Below are positions 51,919 to 61,157 of a stretch of 64,000 nt of DNA, piece by piece (the first letter of the stretch is position 1; each line of letters opens with the position of its first letter). The stretch covers positions 496,001 through 560,000 of the forward strand of contig NZ_CP015849.1 in the NCBI RefSeq assembly GCF_001654495.1, given 5' to 3'. This DNA is from Streptomyces sp. SAT1. GTDB taxonomy: Bacteria > Actinomycetota > Actinomycetes > Streptomycetales > Streptomycetaceae. The notes beneath the pieces are model-generated. The model ran no database searches, was not told where the DNA came from, and saw nothing but the letters and a program-made list of their open reading frames with translations. Position numbers and translations under genes: made by a program.

Positions 51919-52737
51919 TCAGCGGACCACGCCTATGCCGCCGAACTCCACCCATTCGTGGGTGAGCTGACGGGGCGCCACCTCGGTGTCGGGACGCCAG
52001 GTGGAGACCTCGACCAGGCCCGGCTCCAGGACGTCCAGGTCCTCGAACCACTCGGCGACGTCCTTCTCCTCGCGCACCCTCCCCCAGTGCCCCTGGGTGG
52101 CCTTGTCCATGAAGTCGGTGACGAACGCCCGCACCTCGGCTTCCTCGCTGACCAGTTGGCACATCAGCATGATGCTGCCGGGCACGAGCCGCTCCCGGAC
52201 CCGCCGGACCACGGCGAGCGGGCCGTCGGTGTCGCTGTCCGGGATGCAGTGGAAGACGGAGTTGAACAGCACGGCCACCGGCTTGGAAAGGTCGATCAGC
52301 CGCCGGGTGTCCTCGTGCGCGAAGATCTCGTCGGTCTGCCGCATGTCGGCGTGTATGACCGCGGTGCGCTCGTCCTGCTGGAGGAGGGCGCGGCCGTGCA
52401 CCAGCACCATGGGGTCGTTGTCCACGTAGACGACGTGGGAGTCCGGGTCGATGCGCTGGGCGACCTGGTGGACGTTGTCCTGGGTGGGCAGACCGGAGCC
52501 GTGGTCCAGGAACTGGCGTATCCCGTACTCCTGGGCGAGGGTGCGGACGGCCCGCTGGAGGAAGCGGCGGTTGTTCAGGGCGAGCCGGCGCGTGCTCGGG
52601 ACGACCTTGTCGAGTTCCTCGCACGCCGAGCGGTCCGCCGCGTAGTTGTCCTTGCCGCCGAGGTAGTGGTCGTACATGCGCGCGGCGGTCGGCACATGCT
52701 CGTCGATGTTCGTGGACAACTGGTTCTCCGCAGGCAT
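51919..52737 (-). CDS. SAM-dependent methyltransferase, PF04672 (DUF574) family
   Basis: 272 residues from the ATG with GGGGA just upstream; a GTG nine codons earlier is possible. Family features: VPTAARMYDHYLGGKDNYAADR, SAM loop QFLDHGSGLPTQDNVHQVAQ, VVYVDNDPMVLVHG, ADMRQTDEIF. Paralogue of the gene at 23622 (same order of motifs). Often found beside XRE/DUF397 pairs, as here. Substrate unknown. Confidence 0.9.
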   Translation of the reverse strand: MPAENQLSTNIDEHVPTAARMYDHYLGGKDNYAADRSACEELDKVVPSTRRLALNNRRFLQRAVRTLAQEYGIRQFLDHGSGLPTQDNVHQVAQRIDPDSHVVYVDNDPMVLVHGRALLQQDERTAVIHADMRQTDEIFAHEDTRRLIDLSKPVAVLFNSVFHCIPDSDTDGPLAVVRRVRERLVPGSIMLMCQLVSEEAEVRAFVTDFMDKATQGHWGRVREEKDVAEWFEDLDVLEPGLVEVSTWRPDTEVAPRQLTHEWVEFGGIGVVR

Positions 52738-52964
52738 CCATTCCCCCAGGTTCACCGGGGCCACCGCGTCAACGGGCCCGGTCCGAACAGAGGTTACATC
52801 CTACGGAGGCCCCGTTCGCCGTCACCAGCCACGGGACGGGCGGGCCGCCCGGACCCGGCCGCCGATCGTCCCGATCCACCCGATCGTCACAGACTCTTCA
52901 CGCCGCCGGACCCATCGAAGGCGCGCTCCGGAGCACCCGCCTGCCTGTCGGAGGAGGAGGCGTC

Positions 52965-53282
52965 GTGGTGGTCGTCGCTGTTCTGTTGCTGCCGTTCGTG
53001 GGTGCACTGCTGCTGATCATGGACCGGATCGAGGACCGGTTGTCCGCACCGGCCCCGGCCCGCGGCCGGCCCGCCCGGCACCGCGGACATCTGCGACTGG
53101 TCCCCGGCGGCCGCCGCACCGCCGTAACGGGGGCCGCGCGGGACGAGCGAGACGCTATGGAGCCCGCGCCGGGACGGGACGCGGACGGCGGGGCCGGTGC
53201 GGGCCGGGAGACGGGCGACGGGACCGCTCCCGGCGCGGACGGCGGGACCGTGCGGGACCTGGGGCGGCGGCACGCCGCCTGA
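52965..53282 (+). CDS. Small membrane protein
   Basis: 105 residues, GTG start with GGAGGAGGAGG. N-terminal membrane helix VVVAVLLLPFVGALLLIMDRIEDRL followed by a long basic, then acidic Gly/Ala/Asp-rich tail with no fold. Proteins of this layout with the MDRxEDRL sequence are common in Streptomyces, function unknown. Confidence 0.72.
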   Translation: MVVVAVLLLPFVGALLLIMDRIEDRLSAPAPARGRPARHRGHLRLVPGGRRTAVTGAARDERDAMEPAPGRDADGGAGAGRETGDGTAPGADGGTVRDLGRRHAA

Positions 53283-53451
53283 CCGGAGTCCGGTGCACGT
53301 CCCGGCGAGTGGCCCGGCGCGGTGACGCTCCGGCGGCCCCGGGGCCCGCGCCCGCTCGCCGCGCCAGCGGGCCGCTGTGGCACCCTCGGGCGGGACCGGC
53401 CCGTATCGACGCGGACCGTCACCCCGCTCGGCACCGTGGAGAGGCAACCGC

Positions 53452-54345
53452 ATGCGCATCGGACTGCTCGGCACCGGCCCCTGGGCCCAAATGGTCCACG
53501 CCCCCGCCCTCGCCGGGCACGGCGGACTGGAGTTCGCCGGGGTGTGGGGCCGCCGTACGGCTGCCGCCGCGGAACTGGCCGAGCGGCACGGCACCCGCGC
53601 CTACGCCGACGCCGACGCGCTGCTCGCGGACGTGGACGCGGTCGCCGTCGCGCTGCCGCCGGACGTCCAGGCGGAGTTGGCGGTGCTCGCGGCCCGCGCC
53701 GGCCGCCATCTGCTGCTGGACAAGCCGCTGGCACCGACGGTGGAGCAGGCCCGCGCGGTGGTCGAGGCCGCCGAGCGGGCGCAGGTGGCCTCGGTGGTCT
53801 TCTTCACCACCCGCTTCCAGAGCGCGCCGCGGGCGTGGATCGCCGAACAGGCGGAGCGGGGCGGCTGGTTCACGGGCCGGGCGCAGTGGCTCGGCGCCCT
53901 GTTCGGCGGCGCCGAGGACAGTCCGTTCGCTGCCTCGCCGTGGCGGCGGGAGAAGGGCGCGCTGTGGGACGTGGGCCCGCACGCGCTGTCGGTGCTGCTG
54001 CCGGTCCTGGGCGACGTACGGCGGGTGACGGCCGCCGCACCCGGCCCGGGGGACACCGTGCATGTGGTCCTCGACCACACCGGCGGCGCCTCCAGTACCC
54101 TCACGCTCAGTCTCTCCGCGCCGCCCGCAGCGGCCGGGACCGCGGTGGAGGTGCGGGGCACGGAAGGGACGGCCGTCCTGCCGGAGGGCACCGAGGAGGC
54201 CGTCGTCGCCTTCACGCGGGCGGCCGACGCCCTGACGGAAGCCGCCCGCACCGGACGCCCGCACCCGTGCGACGCCGCGTTCGGGCTGCGGGTCACGGAG
54301 ATCCTGGCGGAGGCCGGTGACCTGCTGGGCCGCGACGGCGACTGA
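53452..54345 (+). CDS. Gfo/Idh/MocA-family oxidoreductase
   Basis: 297 residues; GGAGAGG precedes the ATG. Rossmann motif GLLGTGPWAQMVHAPALAGHGGLEFAGVWGR (NAD(P)), then the family motif DKPLAPTVEQARAVVEAAERA with catalytic Lys in DKPLA. C-terminal alpha/beta substrate domain with LWDVGPHALSVLLPVLG. Acts on a sugar or related polyol; substrate unknown. It precedes the glucanase gene by 324 bases but has its own ribosome-binding site. Confidence 0.92.
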   Translation: MRIGLLGTGPWAQMVHAPALAGHGGLEFAGVWGRRTAAAAELAERHGTRAYADADALLADVDAVAVALPPDVQAELAVLAARAGRHLLLDKPLAPTVEQARAVVEAAERAQVASVVFFTTRFQSAPRAWIAEQAERGGWFTGRAQWLGALFGGAEDSPFAASPWRREKGALWDVGPHALSVLLPVLGDVRRVTAAAPGPGDTVHVVLDHTGGASSTLTLSLSAPPAAAGTAVEVRGTEGTAVLPEGTEEAVVAFTRAADALTEAARTGRPHPCDAAFGLRVTEILAEAGDLLGRDGD

Positions 54346-54551
54346 GCCGGGAGCACTCCTGAGCCGGGGCACTGCTGAGCCGGGAGGCCGGCCGGGCGAA
54401 GAGTGCGGAAGGCGGGCCGGTGCCCGAGCCCGGTCCGCCGCCCCTCAAGGCTTCCTCGAAGGCGCGTACCCCCGGACCAAGTGATTCCGAATTGCCCGTC
54501 CTGTGGTCAACCGCCGTGGGGGAAGCGGGAGTCGGGGTGGGGCACCAGGGG

Positions 54552-54580
54552 TTGGCGCGGTGGGTGGTGCTGCGTAGCAT
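54552..54580 (+). promoter_or_regulatory. Promoter of the GH64 glucanase gene
   Basis: TTGGCG (54552-54557), 17-base spacer, TAGCAT (54575-54580): a good SigHrdB-type promoter. The predicted start site near 54587 places the downstream palindrome in the early transcribed region. The gap from 54346 to here is otherwise GC-rich with no other feature. Confidence 0.65.
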
Positions 54581-54598
54581 CGGGCCTTCCGGCGGCGT

Positions 54599-54614
54599 GT
54601 GAGAGCGCTCTCAC
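54599..54614 (+). promoter_or_regulatory. LacI-type operator GTGAGAGCGCTCTCAC
   Basis: Perfect 16-bp palindrome centred ~25 bases downstream of the -10 box of the glucanase gene. GAGAGCGCTCTC cores are typical of LacI-family sugar repressors (the CebR box in Streptomyces is the related TGGGAGCGCTCCCA). Suggests induction by beta-glucan breakdown products. Confidence 0.75.
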
Positions 54615-54669
54615 GCGCTTCGCCGCCCCTCCCCCACACCCTTGTCCGGCTTCAAGGAGGCTCCCCCAC

Positions 54670-55860
54670 ATGACTCCTCGTCACCAGCGTCCGCTCGGCC
54701 GCAGGACGTTCCTCACCGCTCTCGGCGGCGCCACCCTCGCCGCGCCCGCCCTCGCCGCCCTCGCTCCGCGCGCCCTGGCGGATTCGGCCCGCCCCGCGGC
54801 GGCGGGCGCCCTCCCGCTGACGATCGCCAACAACAGCGGTTCCTACGACAACGCCTCCGTCCACGTGTACATCGTCGGCAATCAGGACGGCGCCCAGGTC
54901 CGGGTCACCCCCGACGGCACCCTCGCGCCCGTCTCGGTCGCGGACAACGGCGCGGACGGCTTCACCGACTACGCGATCCCGCTCGTGGGCGGCGGCGAGA
55001 CCCGGCTGTCGCTGCCGTACATGTCCGGCCGGATCTACGTCTCCCTCGGGCAGAAGCTCAAGCTGCGCGCGGTCACCGACGGCGACGGCCGGCCCGCCCT
55101 CCAGTACCCGGCGGGCTGGGTGTCCTCCGACCCCAACCACCCGGTCCTGCACGACTGCGCCGAGTTCACGTACAACGCCTCCGGCATGTTCTGCAACACG
55201 ACGATGGTCGACATGTTCAGCGTGCCGATGAGCCTGCGGCTGACCGGCGCGCAGGACCAGACCACGGGCACCCTGCGCGACGGCGGCCGGGCCGCCGTGT
55301 TCGACACCGTGCGGCAGGCCGGTGACTTCGCGCGGCTCGTCGTGGACGACACCCGGGTGATCGCCCCGGGGCACGGCCTGGACGCCGGGCTGTTCCCCGC
55401 GGACTACTTCGCCCCCTCCATCGACGAGGTGTGGGACACCTACGGCGGCAAGGACCTCACGGTCGCCACCGCGGCGGGCACCTTCACCGGCCGGGTGCGC
55501 GACGGCAGGCTCGCCTTCACCGGGCCGGCCTCCGTCTCCTTCGCCAAGCCGTCGACCCGGGACGTCCTGTTCTGCGACGGCGCGCTCGCCGCGCCCAACG
55601 ACGGGACGACCGGACCGGTCGCGGCCGTGCTCGGCGCCGGGTTCAACCGGTCGGTGCTGCTGGACGGCGCCCCGCAGCCGGTGACCGACGCGGGCGCCTT
55701 CTACACGGCCACGATCACCAACCACTACTCCCGCGCGGTGCACGCGGCGACCGTGGACGGCAAGGCGTACGGCTTCGCCTTCGACGACGTGGCGGGCTTC
55801 GCCTCCTACGTCCAGGACACGGCGCCCACCGGGCTCCGGCTGACCCTCACACCGTTCTAG
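54670..55860 (+). CDS. Glycoside hydrolase family 64 beta-1,3-glucanase
   Basis: 396 residues; AAGGAGG before the ATG. Twin-arginine signal LGRRTFLTALGGATLAAPALAALAPRALA, so exported folded. The mature part shows GH64/thaumatin-like sequences: LPLTIANNSGSYDNASVHVYIVG, ISLPYMSGRIYVS and the catalytic pair Glu in DCAEFTYN and Asp in MVDMFSVPMS (as in laminaripentaose-producing enzymes). It cleaves laminarin and fungal cell-wall beta-1,3-glucan. Likely repressed through the upstream palindrome. Confidence 0.93.
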   Translation: MTPRHQRPLGRRTFLTALGGATLAAPALAALAPRALADSARPAAAGALPLTIANNSGSYDNASVHVYIVGNQDGAQVRVTPDGTLAPVSVADNGADGFTDYAIPLVGGGETRLSLPYMSGRIYVSLGQKLKLRAVTDGDGRPALQYPAGWVSSDPNHPVLHDCAEFTYNASGMFCNTTMVDMFSVPMSLRLTGAQDQTTGTLRDGGRAAVFDTVRQAGDFARLVVDDTRVIAPGHGLDAGLFPADYFAPSIDEVWDTYGGKDLTVATAAGTFTGRVRDGRLAFTGPASVSFAKPSTRDVLFCDGALAAPNDGTTGPVAAVLGAGFNRSVLLDGAPQPVTDAGAFYTATITNHYSRAVHAATVDGKAYGFAFDDVAGFASYVQDTAPTGLRLTLTPF

Positions 55861-55985
55861 GGCCTGTCCTCGCGTCCGGTGTCTGTCCTCGCGCCGCCGC
55901 CCCGCCCGGTCGCCGCGGGGCCGCCCCGGCACCCGCGGGGCGGTGCCGGGGTGCGGGGTCGGGGACGGCGTAGCAGCGTGGTGGT

Positions 55986-57110
55986 GTGGTGAAGCCGCCT
56001 GCCCTGCTGTCTCTGTCGCCGCGCCGGGACCCCTACCGGCGGGGCTGGCTGCGGGGCGCCCCGCCGCCGCGCTGGGTGCGGGTGCTGCCGGTGGCGCTGG
56101 CCGCCGTGGTGTGCGTGGTGACGCTGCTGAGCCCGAGCCCGCTGGACATAGGGTTCCTGCTGGGCGCCATCCCGCCGCTGGCCGTGCTGTCGTACGGGCC
56201 GCTGACCACCGCGCTGCTCGGCGGCGTGGTGGTGGTCCTGCTGAGCGTGCCGGCCTTCCGGCTGGACCATCCCGGCAACACCGACCTGGAGACGGTCACC
56301 TTCGTGGCCGCCCTCAGCGTGCTGCTGTCGTACGTGCGCAGCCGCCGCGACGCCCAGCTGGACCTGGCCCGTACGGTCGCCGAGGCCGCGCAGCGGGCCG
56401 TCGTGCCGCCGCTGCCCGAGCGGGTGGGTCCGGTGCGCTGCGCCGGTCTGTACCGGGCCGCGCAGCGCGGCACGCTGGTCGGCGGGGACTTCTTCGACGT
56501 GCGGCGCGGGCCCGGGGGCGTACGGGCGGTCATCGGCGATGTGCAGGGGCACGGGCTCGCGGCGGTCTCCACGGTCGCCGCGCTGCTGGGCAGTTTCCGG
56601 GAGGCGGTGCTCGACCGGCCGGGCCTGCCGGAGATGGTGGCGGCGCTGGACCGCCGTCTCGTGGTGGACTCGGCCGAGGTGCGGCACGCGGAGCTGTTCG
56701 CCACGGCGGTGCTGCTGGAGTTCTCCGGGGACGCGCGCTCGGTGCGGATCGTGACGTGCGGCCATCCGCCGCCGATCCTGCTGCGGGCAGGCGCGGCGAC
56801 GGAGATCGCCGTCGTCCCCTGGACGCCGCTCGGCCTCGGCCTGTCCGACGCGCTCCCGCCGCACGACGGGCACATCGAGCGGCTGCTCCCCGGCGATGTG
56901 CTGTTCCTCGCCTCGGACGGGGTCACCGAGGCGCGCGACACGGACGGCATGTTCTATCCGCTGCTGGACCGGCTGCCCCTGCTGGCCGCCCACGATCCGG
57001 CGGCCCTGGCCGACCGCGTGCTGGCCGACGTCCTCGCACACTGCGGGACGATCCGCGACGACGTGACGATGCTCGTCCTGACACCGGGCCCGCCGGAACC
57101 CGACCGCTGA
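55986..57110 (+). CDS. Membrane-anchored SpoIIE (PP2C-type) phosphatase
   Basis: 374 residues; two adjacent GTG codons are possible starts. N-terminal half has three to four membrane helices (VRVLPVALAAVVCVVTLLS, IGFLLGAIPPLAVLSYG, LTTALLGGVVVVLLSV). C-terminal SpoIIE phosphatase: GGDFFDVRRG, AVIGDVQGHGLAAV, CGHPPPILL, LFLASDGVTEARD, DDVTMLVL with the metal-binding Asp residues. Probable target is an anti-anti-sigma factor. Third such enzyme in the window, the only membrane-bound one. Confidence 0.9.
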   Translation: MVKPPALLSLSPRRDPYRRGWLRGAPPPRWVRVLPVALAAVVCVVTLLSPSPLDIGFLLGAIPPLAVLSYGPLTTALLGGVVVVLLSVPAFRLDHPGNTDLETVTFVAALSVLLSYVRSRRDAQLDLARTVAEAAQRAVVPPLPERVGPVRCAGLYRAAQRGTLVGGDFFDVRRGPGGVRAVIGDVQGHGLAAVSTVAALLGSFREAVLDRPGLPEMVAALDRRLVVDSAEVRHAELFATAVLLEFSGDARSVRIVTCGHPPPILLRAGAATEIAVVPWTPLGLGLSDALPPHDGHIERLLPGDVLFLASDGVTEARDTDGMFYPLLDRLPLLAAHDPAALADRVLADVLAHCGTIRDDVTMLVLTPGPPEPDR

Positions 57111-57114
57111 GCCG

Positions 57115-57240
57115 GTCCGGACCCGGACCACTCGGGACCCGAACCGGTCGGTCCCCGAACCACTCGGGACCCGAACCGCTCGGCACCCGAACCGCTCGGG
57201 ACCCGGTCCGCCGGGACCCGATCCGCCAGGGACCCGCTCA
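57115..57240. repeat. Imperfect tandem repeat of CTCGGGACCCGAACCG
   Basis: About seven copies of a 16-19-base unit (ACTCGGGACCCGAACCG, GCTCGGCACCCGAACCG, GCTCGGGACCCGGTCCG and variants) in the gap between convergent phosphatase and MFS genes. The units can each form short hairpins, so the array may stop transcription from both sides. Confidence 0.65.
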
Positions 57241-57405
57241 GGCGTGTGCCGTGCAGGGCAGCGGTCCGCCGACTCGGGCGCCGTACCGGACGGCCACGGA
57301 GCGCGCCTCCGCAGGAACCGCCTCCCCCCTCGGCCGGTCCGCGCCCCGGGCGCGGCACCCCGCACCAAGCGGACCCGGGCCGGACCGGAACCCCGCGAAC
57401 CCCGC

Positions 57406-58923
57406 TCAGGCGCCCGGCGCGCACCCGGCCGCGCACAGCGCGCCGTGGCCCGTGGCCGCGCAGACCGGAGCCGGGGCGGCGGGTCGCGGGAAGGGCACGG
57501 TGCGCGAGGGCGGCGGGAGCGGGCGGGCGGACGCACCGGAGGTGTCGGGGACGGCGTGTGCGGCGGCGGACCATGGTGCGCCGTGGGTGCGGAGCCGGTG
57601 GCGCAGGCCGCCCGCGCCGATGGCCCCGGCGACGAGGACACCGCCGATCACCAGCGCGCCCCGGGCGCCCGCCGCCTGCATCAGCAGCCCGAGCAGCGGC
57701 GGCCCGACCAGGTTCCAGCCCGTGCTCGCCGTGCGCCACACCCCGAGGACCCGGCCGCGCAGGTGTGCCGGAGGGTCGGTCTGGAGGACGGTCGTACCGG
57801 CCGTGTCGGAGACCGACTCGACCACCGCCATCGGGGCGACGAGCAGCAGCAGGACCCAGAGCGTCGGGGAGAGACCGGCGGCGATCTGGAGCACCGCGCC
57901 GGCCGCCGCGAGGACGCCGACCAGCCGGACGGAGGGGCTGCGCAGGCGTCCGGCCAGCACGGCGCCGGCCACGCCGCCCACCGCCAGCACGGTGGAGACC
58001 GTGCCGAACGCTCCCGCGGCCCCGCCGAGCGGCCCGGTGACCAGCACGGCGAGGGTGAGCCCGTAGTTCCGGCCGAAGACGCTGCTGAGCGCGGTGATGC
58101 CGGCCAGGGCGACGAGGGCGGGGCGGCGCAGGAAGAAGCCGAGCCCCTCGCGGGCGCCGGTGCCCCGCCGGGCGGCTGCCGGGGCGGCGGAGGGTGCCGC
58201 GGAGGGCGGTGCGGCGGGCGTCCGCCGCCCTGCCACGGGGTGCGGGCGAAGGAAGGGGATCACCGCGGCGACGGCCAGGAAGGAGACGCCGTTGGCGATG
58301 TACGCGGCTCCGGGGCCCCACCAGCTGACCACCACCCCGGCCAGCGCGGTGCCGCCGACCCGGCCCGCGCCGCTGACCACCGAGCCCAGCGCGATGGACG
58401 AGGGCACGTCCTTCGGCGGGACGAGGTCGTTGCCGAGCAGGGCGCAGGCGGGCGAGTCGACGGTGGCGATCAGCCCGGTGACGGCGGCGAGCCCCATCAG
58501 GACCGGCACCGTGAGGTGGCCGGTGAGGACGAGCGCGGCGGTGAGGAAGCCGATGAGGGCGAGCAGGGCCTGGCTCAGCGACGCGGTGAGCCGGCGCGGC
58601 CAGGCGTCGACCGCCGCGCCGCCCAGCAGTCCGAGCAGCAGACCGGGCGCGGCCTGCGCGGACAGGGAGAGACCGGTCGCGGCGGCGGAGCCGGTGAGGT
58701 GCAGGACCAGAAGGTTCTGCGCGGTCAGCTGCATCCAGGTGCCCGCGTTGGACACCAGGTTGGCCGCCGACCACCAGCGCATGGCGGGGTGGCGCAGCGC
58801 CCGCCACGGGGCGCGGTCCGGCGAGGCCGCCGCGCGGCGCGCGGGGCGCCGGGGCGAGGGCAGGACGACGCGCCGGGCGGGGGACGCGGGCGCGGTGGAG
58901 CGGGCGGAGGGGAATGAGGCCAC
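57406..58923 (-). CDS. MFS exporter (EntS/MFS_3-like, 12 TM)
   Basis: 505 residues from the GTG; an upstream TTG (59082) would add ~50 residues of unclear value and neither has a strong ribosome-binding site. Core begins PWRALRHPAMRWWSAANLVSNAGTWMQLTAQNLLVLHLTGSA and has twelve membrane segments; SACLAGNDLVPPKDVPSSIALGS-like and AHLRGRVLGVWRTASTGWNLVGPPL are MFS_3 features (enterobactin/macrolide exporter group). Pro/Ala-rich C-terminal tail of ~60 residues. Substrate unknown. Confidence 0.87.
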   Translation of the reverse strand: MASFPSARSTAPASPARRVVLPSPRRPARRAAASPDRAPWRALRHPAMRWWSAANLVSNAGTWMQLTAQNLLVLHLTGSAAATGLSLSAQAAPGLLLGLLGGAAVDAWPRRLTASLSQALLALIGFLTAALVLTGHLTVPVLMGLAAVTGLIATVDSPACALLGNDLVPPKDVPSSIALGSVVSGAGRVGGTALAGVVVSWWGPGAAYIANGVSFLAVAAVIPFLRPHPVAGRRTPAAPPSAAPSAAPAAARRGTGAREGLGFFLRRPALVALAGITALSSVFGRNYGLTLAVLVTGPLGGAAGAFGTVSTVLAVGGVAGAVLAGRLRSPSVRLVGVLAAAGAVLQIAAGLSPTLWVLLLLVAPMAVVESVSDTAGTTVLQTDPPAHLRGRVLGVWRTASTGWNLVGPPLLGLLMQAAGARGALVIGGVLVAGAIGAGGLRHRLRTHGAPWSAAAHAVPDTSGASARPLPPPSRTVPFPRPAAPAPVCAATGHGALCAAGCAPGA

Positions 58924-59343
58924 GGTGGGACGCTTTGCGTGAGAGACCGGACGACTGCCGTGCTGTGCCGCCGAGGGCGGCTCGACGGTGAGACATGCCG
59001 GGCACAGCGGCTGCCCATCTTCACAGACCGAGCGGCACGGTCGGTGCGCGTGCCGGTCCCCCGGGCTCGTGGTGTGCGTCAACGCGGCGCCCGCGCGGGG
59101 TGGTTGGCGGCCCGGTGGTGTTGCTCACAGGGGCGGGGACGCGGGGACGCGGGGCCGTGCCGCGTGGCGGCCGGACCGGTCCCCCGTTCCGGTCCCGCCT
59201 GCGCACGCGGCCCCGCGGAAACCCCCGCGGCGTCTCGAACTTACGTCTCGCTTACGCGCGTCAAAACCGCGTCGGTGCCCTTTCGGGCAGCCGGAGGACT
59301 CACCCGTGCACAGGTGAGTCCGTATTGCCCCTGTTGCGGCCCG
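58924..59343. other. Intergenic region upstream of the MFS gene
   Basis: About 420 bases. Contains CGTCTCGAACTTACGTCTCGCTTACGCG (59232-59260), two spaced TTACG units that could be regulator half-sites, and a 9-bp inverted repeat listed separately. No gene supported. Confidence 0.4.
59296..59321. terminator. Hairpin after the PucR-like gene
   Basis: GGACTCACC (59296-59304) pairs perfectly with GGTGAGTCC (59313-59321), loop CGTGCACA. It is 22 bases past the stop of the minus-strand regulator gene; could also be an operator for the MFS gene. Confidence 0.55.
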
Positions 59344-60894
59344 TCACGGTGCGCGGTCGGTCCCCTCGGCCCCGCCGGACGGGGTGGTTTCCGGTACGAG
59401 GGGTTCCAGTACGGGCGGTTCCAGGTCGCCCGCCGCCAGCTGGGCGAGGACGACCTCGTAGAGATCGCTGCCGACGGCGAGGAGCTGGCGTTCGAGCACC
59501 GGTTCGACTCCGCGCACGTGTTCGCGCACGGTCTGCGCGTGCACGCCGAGCAGTTGGGCGGCGCGCTCGGCGTTGCCGCCCGCCGCGGTCCAGGCGCGCA
59601 GGGTGCCGCGCAGGTCCCGGGTGTCGGCGGCCAGCCGCCCGAGGAGTTCGTCGGCCCAGGTGCGCAGCGCCGGACCGGCCAGCAGTTCGTCCAGGCCGAC
59701 CTGCCGCGAGCGCGCCGCGGGGGCGCGGGCCGGTTCGGGCGCGACGCCCGCCTGGGTGTTCAGCGCGAGGTGCGTGGCAGCGCGGACGGTCAGCAGCGAG
59801 AAGTCCGCGCCGAGCAGCGCCTCGACGCGTTCCACGCGGGCCCGGACGGTGTTGCGGCTCACCCCGAGGATGCGGGCGGCGCTGACCGCGGTGAACTCCA
59901 GGCCGAGCCGGGTGGTGGCGACCAGTTCGGCACGGGTGTGGTGGGGCAGCGTGTCCAGCGGGCGCAGCAGCCGACCCGCCCAGGCCCGCAGCGCCTCGGC
60001 GTCCATCAGGCGCTCGGGGTGGGTGCGCTCGGCGTACACGGCCGTGCCGTCCGGGCGGAACCGGGCCAGCGCGAGGGCGCTGACGGCCTGCCCGTAGGCC
60101 GTGGCGGTGCGGGCGAGGCTGTGCCGGATGCTGCCGCCGAGGAAGGTCCGCGGGCGGGCGCCGACCAGGGTGCGCAACGCGCGCCCGGTGGTCTCGGCGG
60201 GGGCGATGACGATGACATGGCCGTCCACGGCCGGGCAGCGCACGACCAGGGCCTGGCCGTCGGCGGCGTCCAGGCATTCGGCGGTCAGCCGCTCCCTTTC
60301 GTCGGGGTGCGCCTCCAGGACGTAGACGTGCGCGGTGTCGGTGTCGAGCAGGCCGGGCCACAGGCCCGCGGCGACCCGGCGGGCGGAGACGGTGTCCTCG
60401 ACCATCAGCAGTTGCAGGATCGCCAGCCGCAGCGCGGACGCCGCCTGTTCGAGGCGGCGTCCGGTCTCGGTGGTGTCCTCGGCCCGCAGCAGCAGCTCGA
60501 CGACCGCGGCGGCGCGGGTGAGCATGTCGGCGGTGCGCCGGTCGAAGGGGGTGGCGCGGGAGACGGCGAGCACCCCGGCGGCGGGCGCCTGCGGATGCCC
60601 CACGCGCACCGCGCGGACGTGCCGGGTCTCGTCCTGGAGCGCCGCCGAGGCGAACCGGCCGGCGAGGAGGTCCGCTATCACGTCGTCGGCCAGGGGCAGC
60701 GCCGCTCCGGCGAGGAGGGTGCCCGTGCCGTCCAGGAGGCAGGCCGTCCCGTGGGCGGCGCCGGCGAGCCAGGCCACCACCCGGCGCGGGTCGCGTCCCG
60801 CGGGGCGCAGCTGGTCGAGGAGTTCCTCGGCCCAGGTCGCGTGTCCGTCGTCCGCACCGTGTCCCGGCGCGGCTCCGTCCTGTCGGCCGGCCAT
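59344..60894 (-). CDS. PucR-like helix-turn-helix regulator
   Basis: 516 residues; GGGAGGAGAGG before the ATG. Middle part resembles a GAF/GGDEF-like sensor (FASAALQDETRHVRAVRVGHPQAPAAGVLAV). Two C-terminal helix-turn-helix segments: AARILGVSRNTVRARVERVEALLG and, in the last 130 residues, AAQLLGVHAQTVREHVRGVEPVLE. Such duplicated HTH (PucR_C-like) proteins regulate purine/amino-acid or antibiotic genes; target unknown. It is divergent from the Sua5/YciO gene across the 9-bp repeat array. Confidence 0.88.
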   Translation of the reverse strand: MAGRQDGAAPGHGADDGHATWAEELLDQLRPAGRDPRRVVAWLAGAAHGTACLLDGTGTLLAGAALPLADDVIADLLAGRFASAALQDETRHVRAVRVGHPQAPAAGVLAVSRATPFDRRTADMLTRAAAVVELLLRAEDTTETGRRLEQAASALRLAILQLLMVEDTVSARRVAAGLWPGLLDTDTAHVYVLEAHPDERERLTAECLDAADGQALVVRCPAVDGHVIVIAPAETTGRALRTLVGARPRTFLGGSIRHSLARTATAYGQAVSALALARFRPDGTAVYAERTHPERLMDAEALRAWAGRLLRPLDTLPHHTRAELVATTRLGLEFTAVSAARILGVSRNTVRARVERVEALLGADFSLLTVRAATHLALNTQAGVAPEPARAPAARSRQVGLDELLAGPALRTWADELLGRLAADTRDLRGTLRAWTAAGGNAERAAQLLGVHAQTVREHVRGVEPVLERQLLAVGSDLYEVVLAQLAAGDLEPPVLEPLVPETTPSGGAEGTDRAP

Positions 60895-61157
60895 GTCGGC
60901 CCTCTCCTCCCGCTCCGGTACACCGCACTGACCTCGGCGTTCTCGGTCCGGGACGTTACCAGCGGCGGCCTCGGCCGTCCTGGTGACGACCCGCGGGCCA
61001 CACGGACGGGCGCGGTGGGAGGGGCGGCTCCGCCGACGGCTCACAGGGGGGGGTGGTGAGCGGCCGGCGGAGCCGCGGGCCCGAGGCCGGGGGGAGGGCT
61101 CCGGGCGCCGTACGCCTCTGCTTCCCCGGATTCCGCGGGGTACGCCCGTCCGTGTAC

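Noticed and set aside
53283..53451. Possible operon of the Gfo/Idh/MocA gene with the small membrane protein
   Set aside because: The 169-base gap and different codon character of the tail give no support for linkage.
57115..57240. Repeat array considered as a mobile element end
   Set aside because: No transposase, no target duplication; units are short and imperfect.
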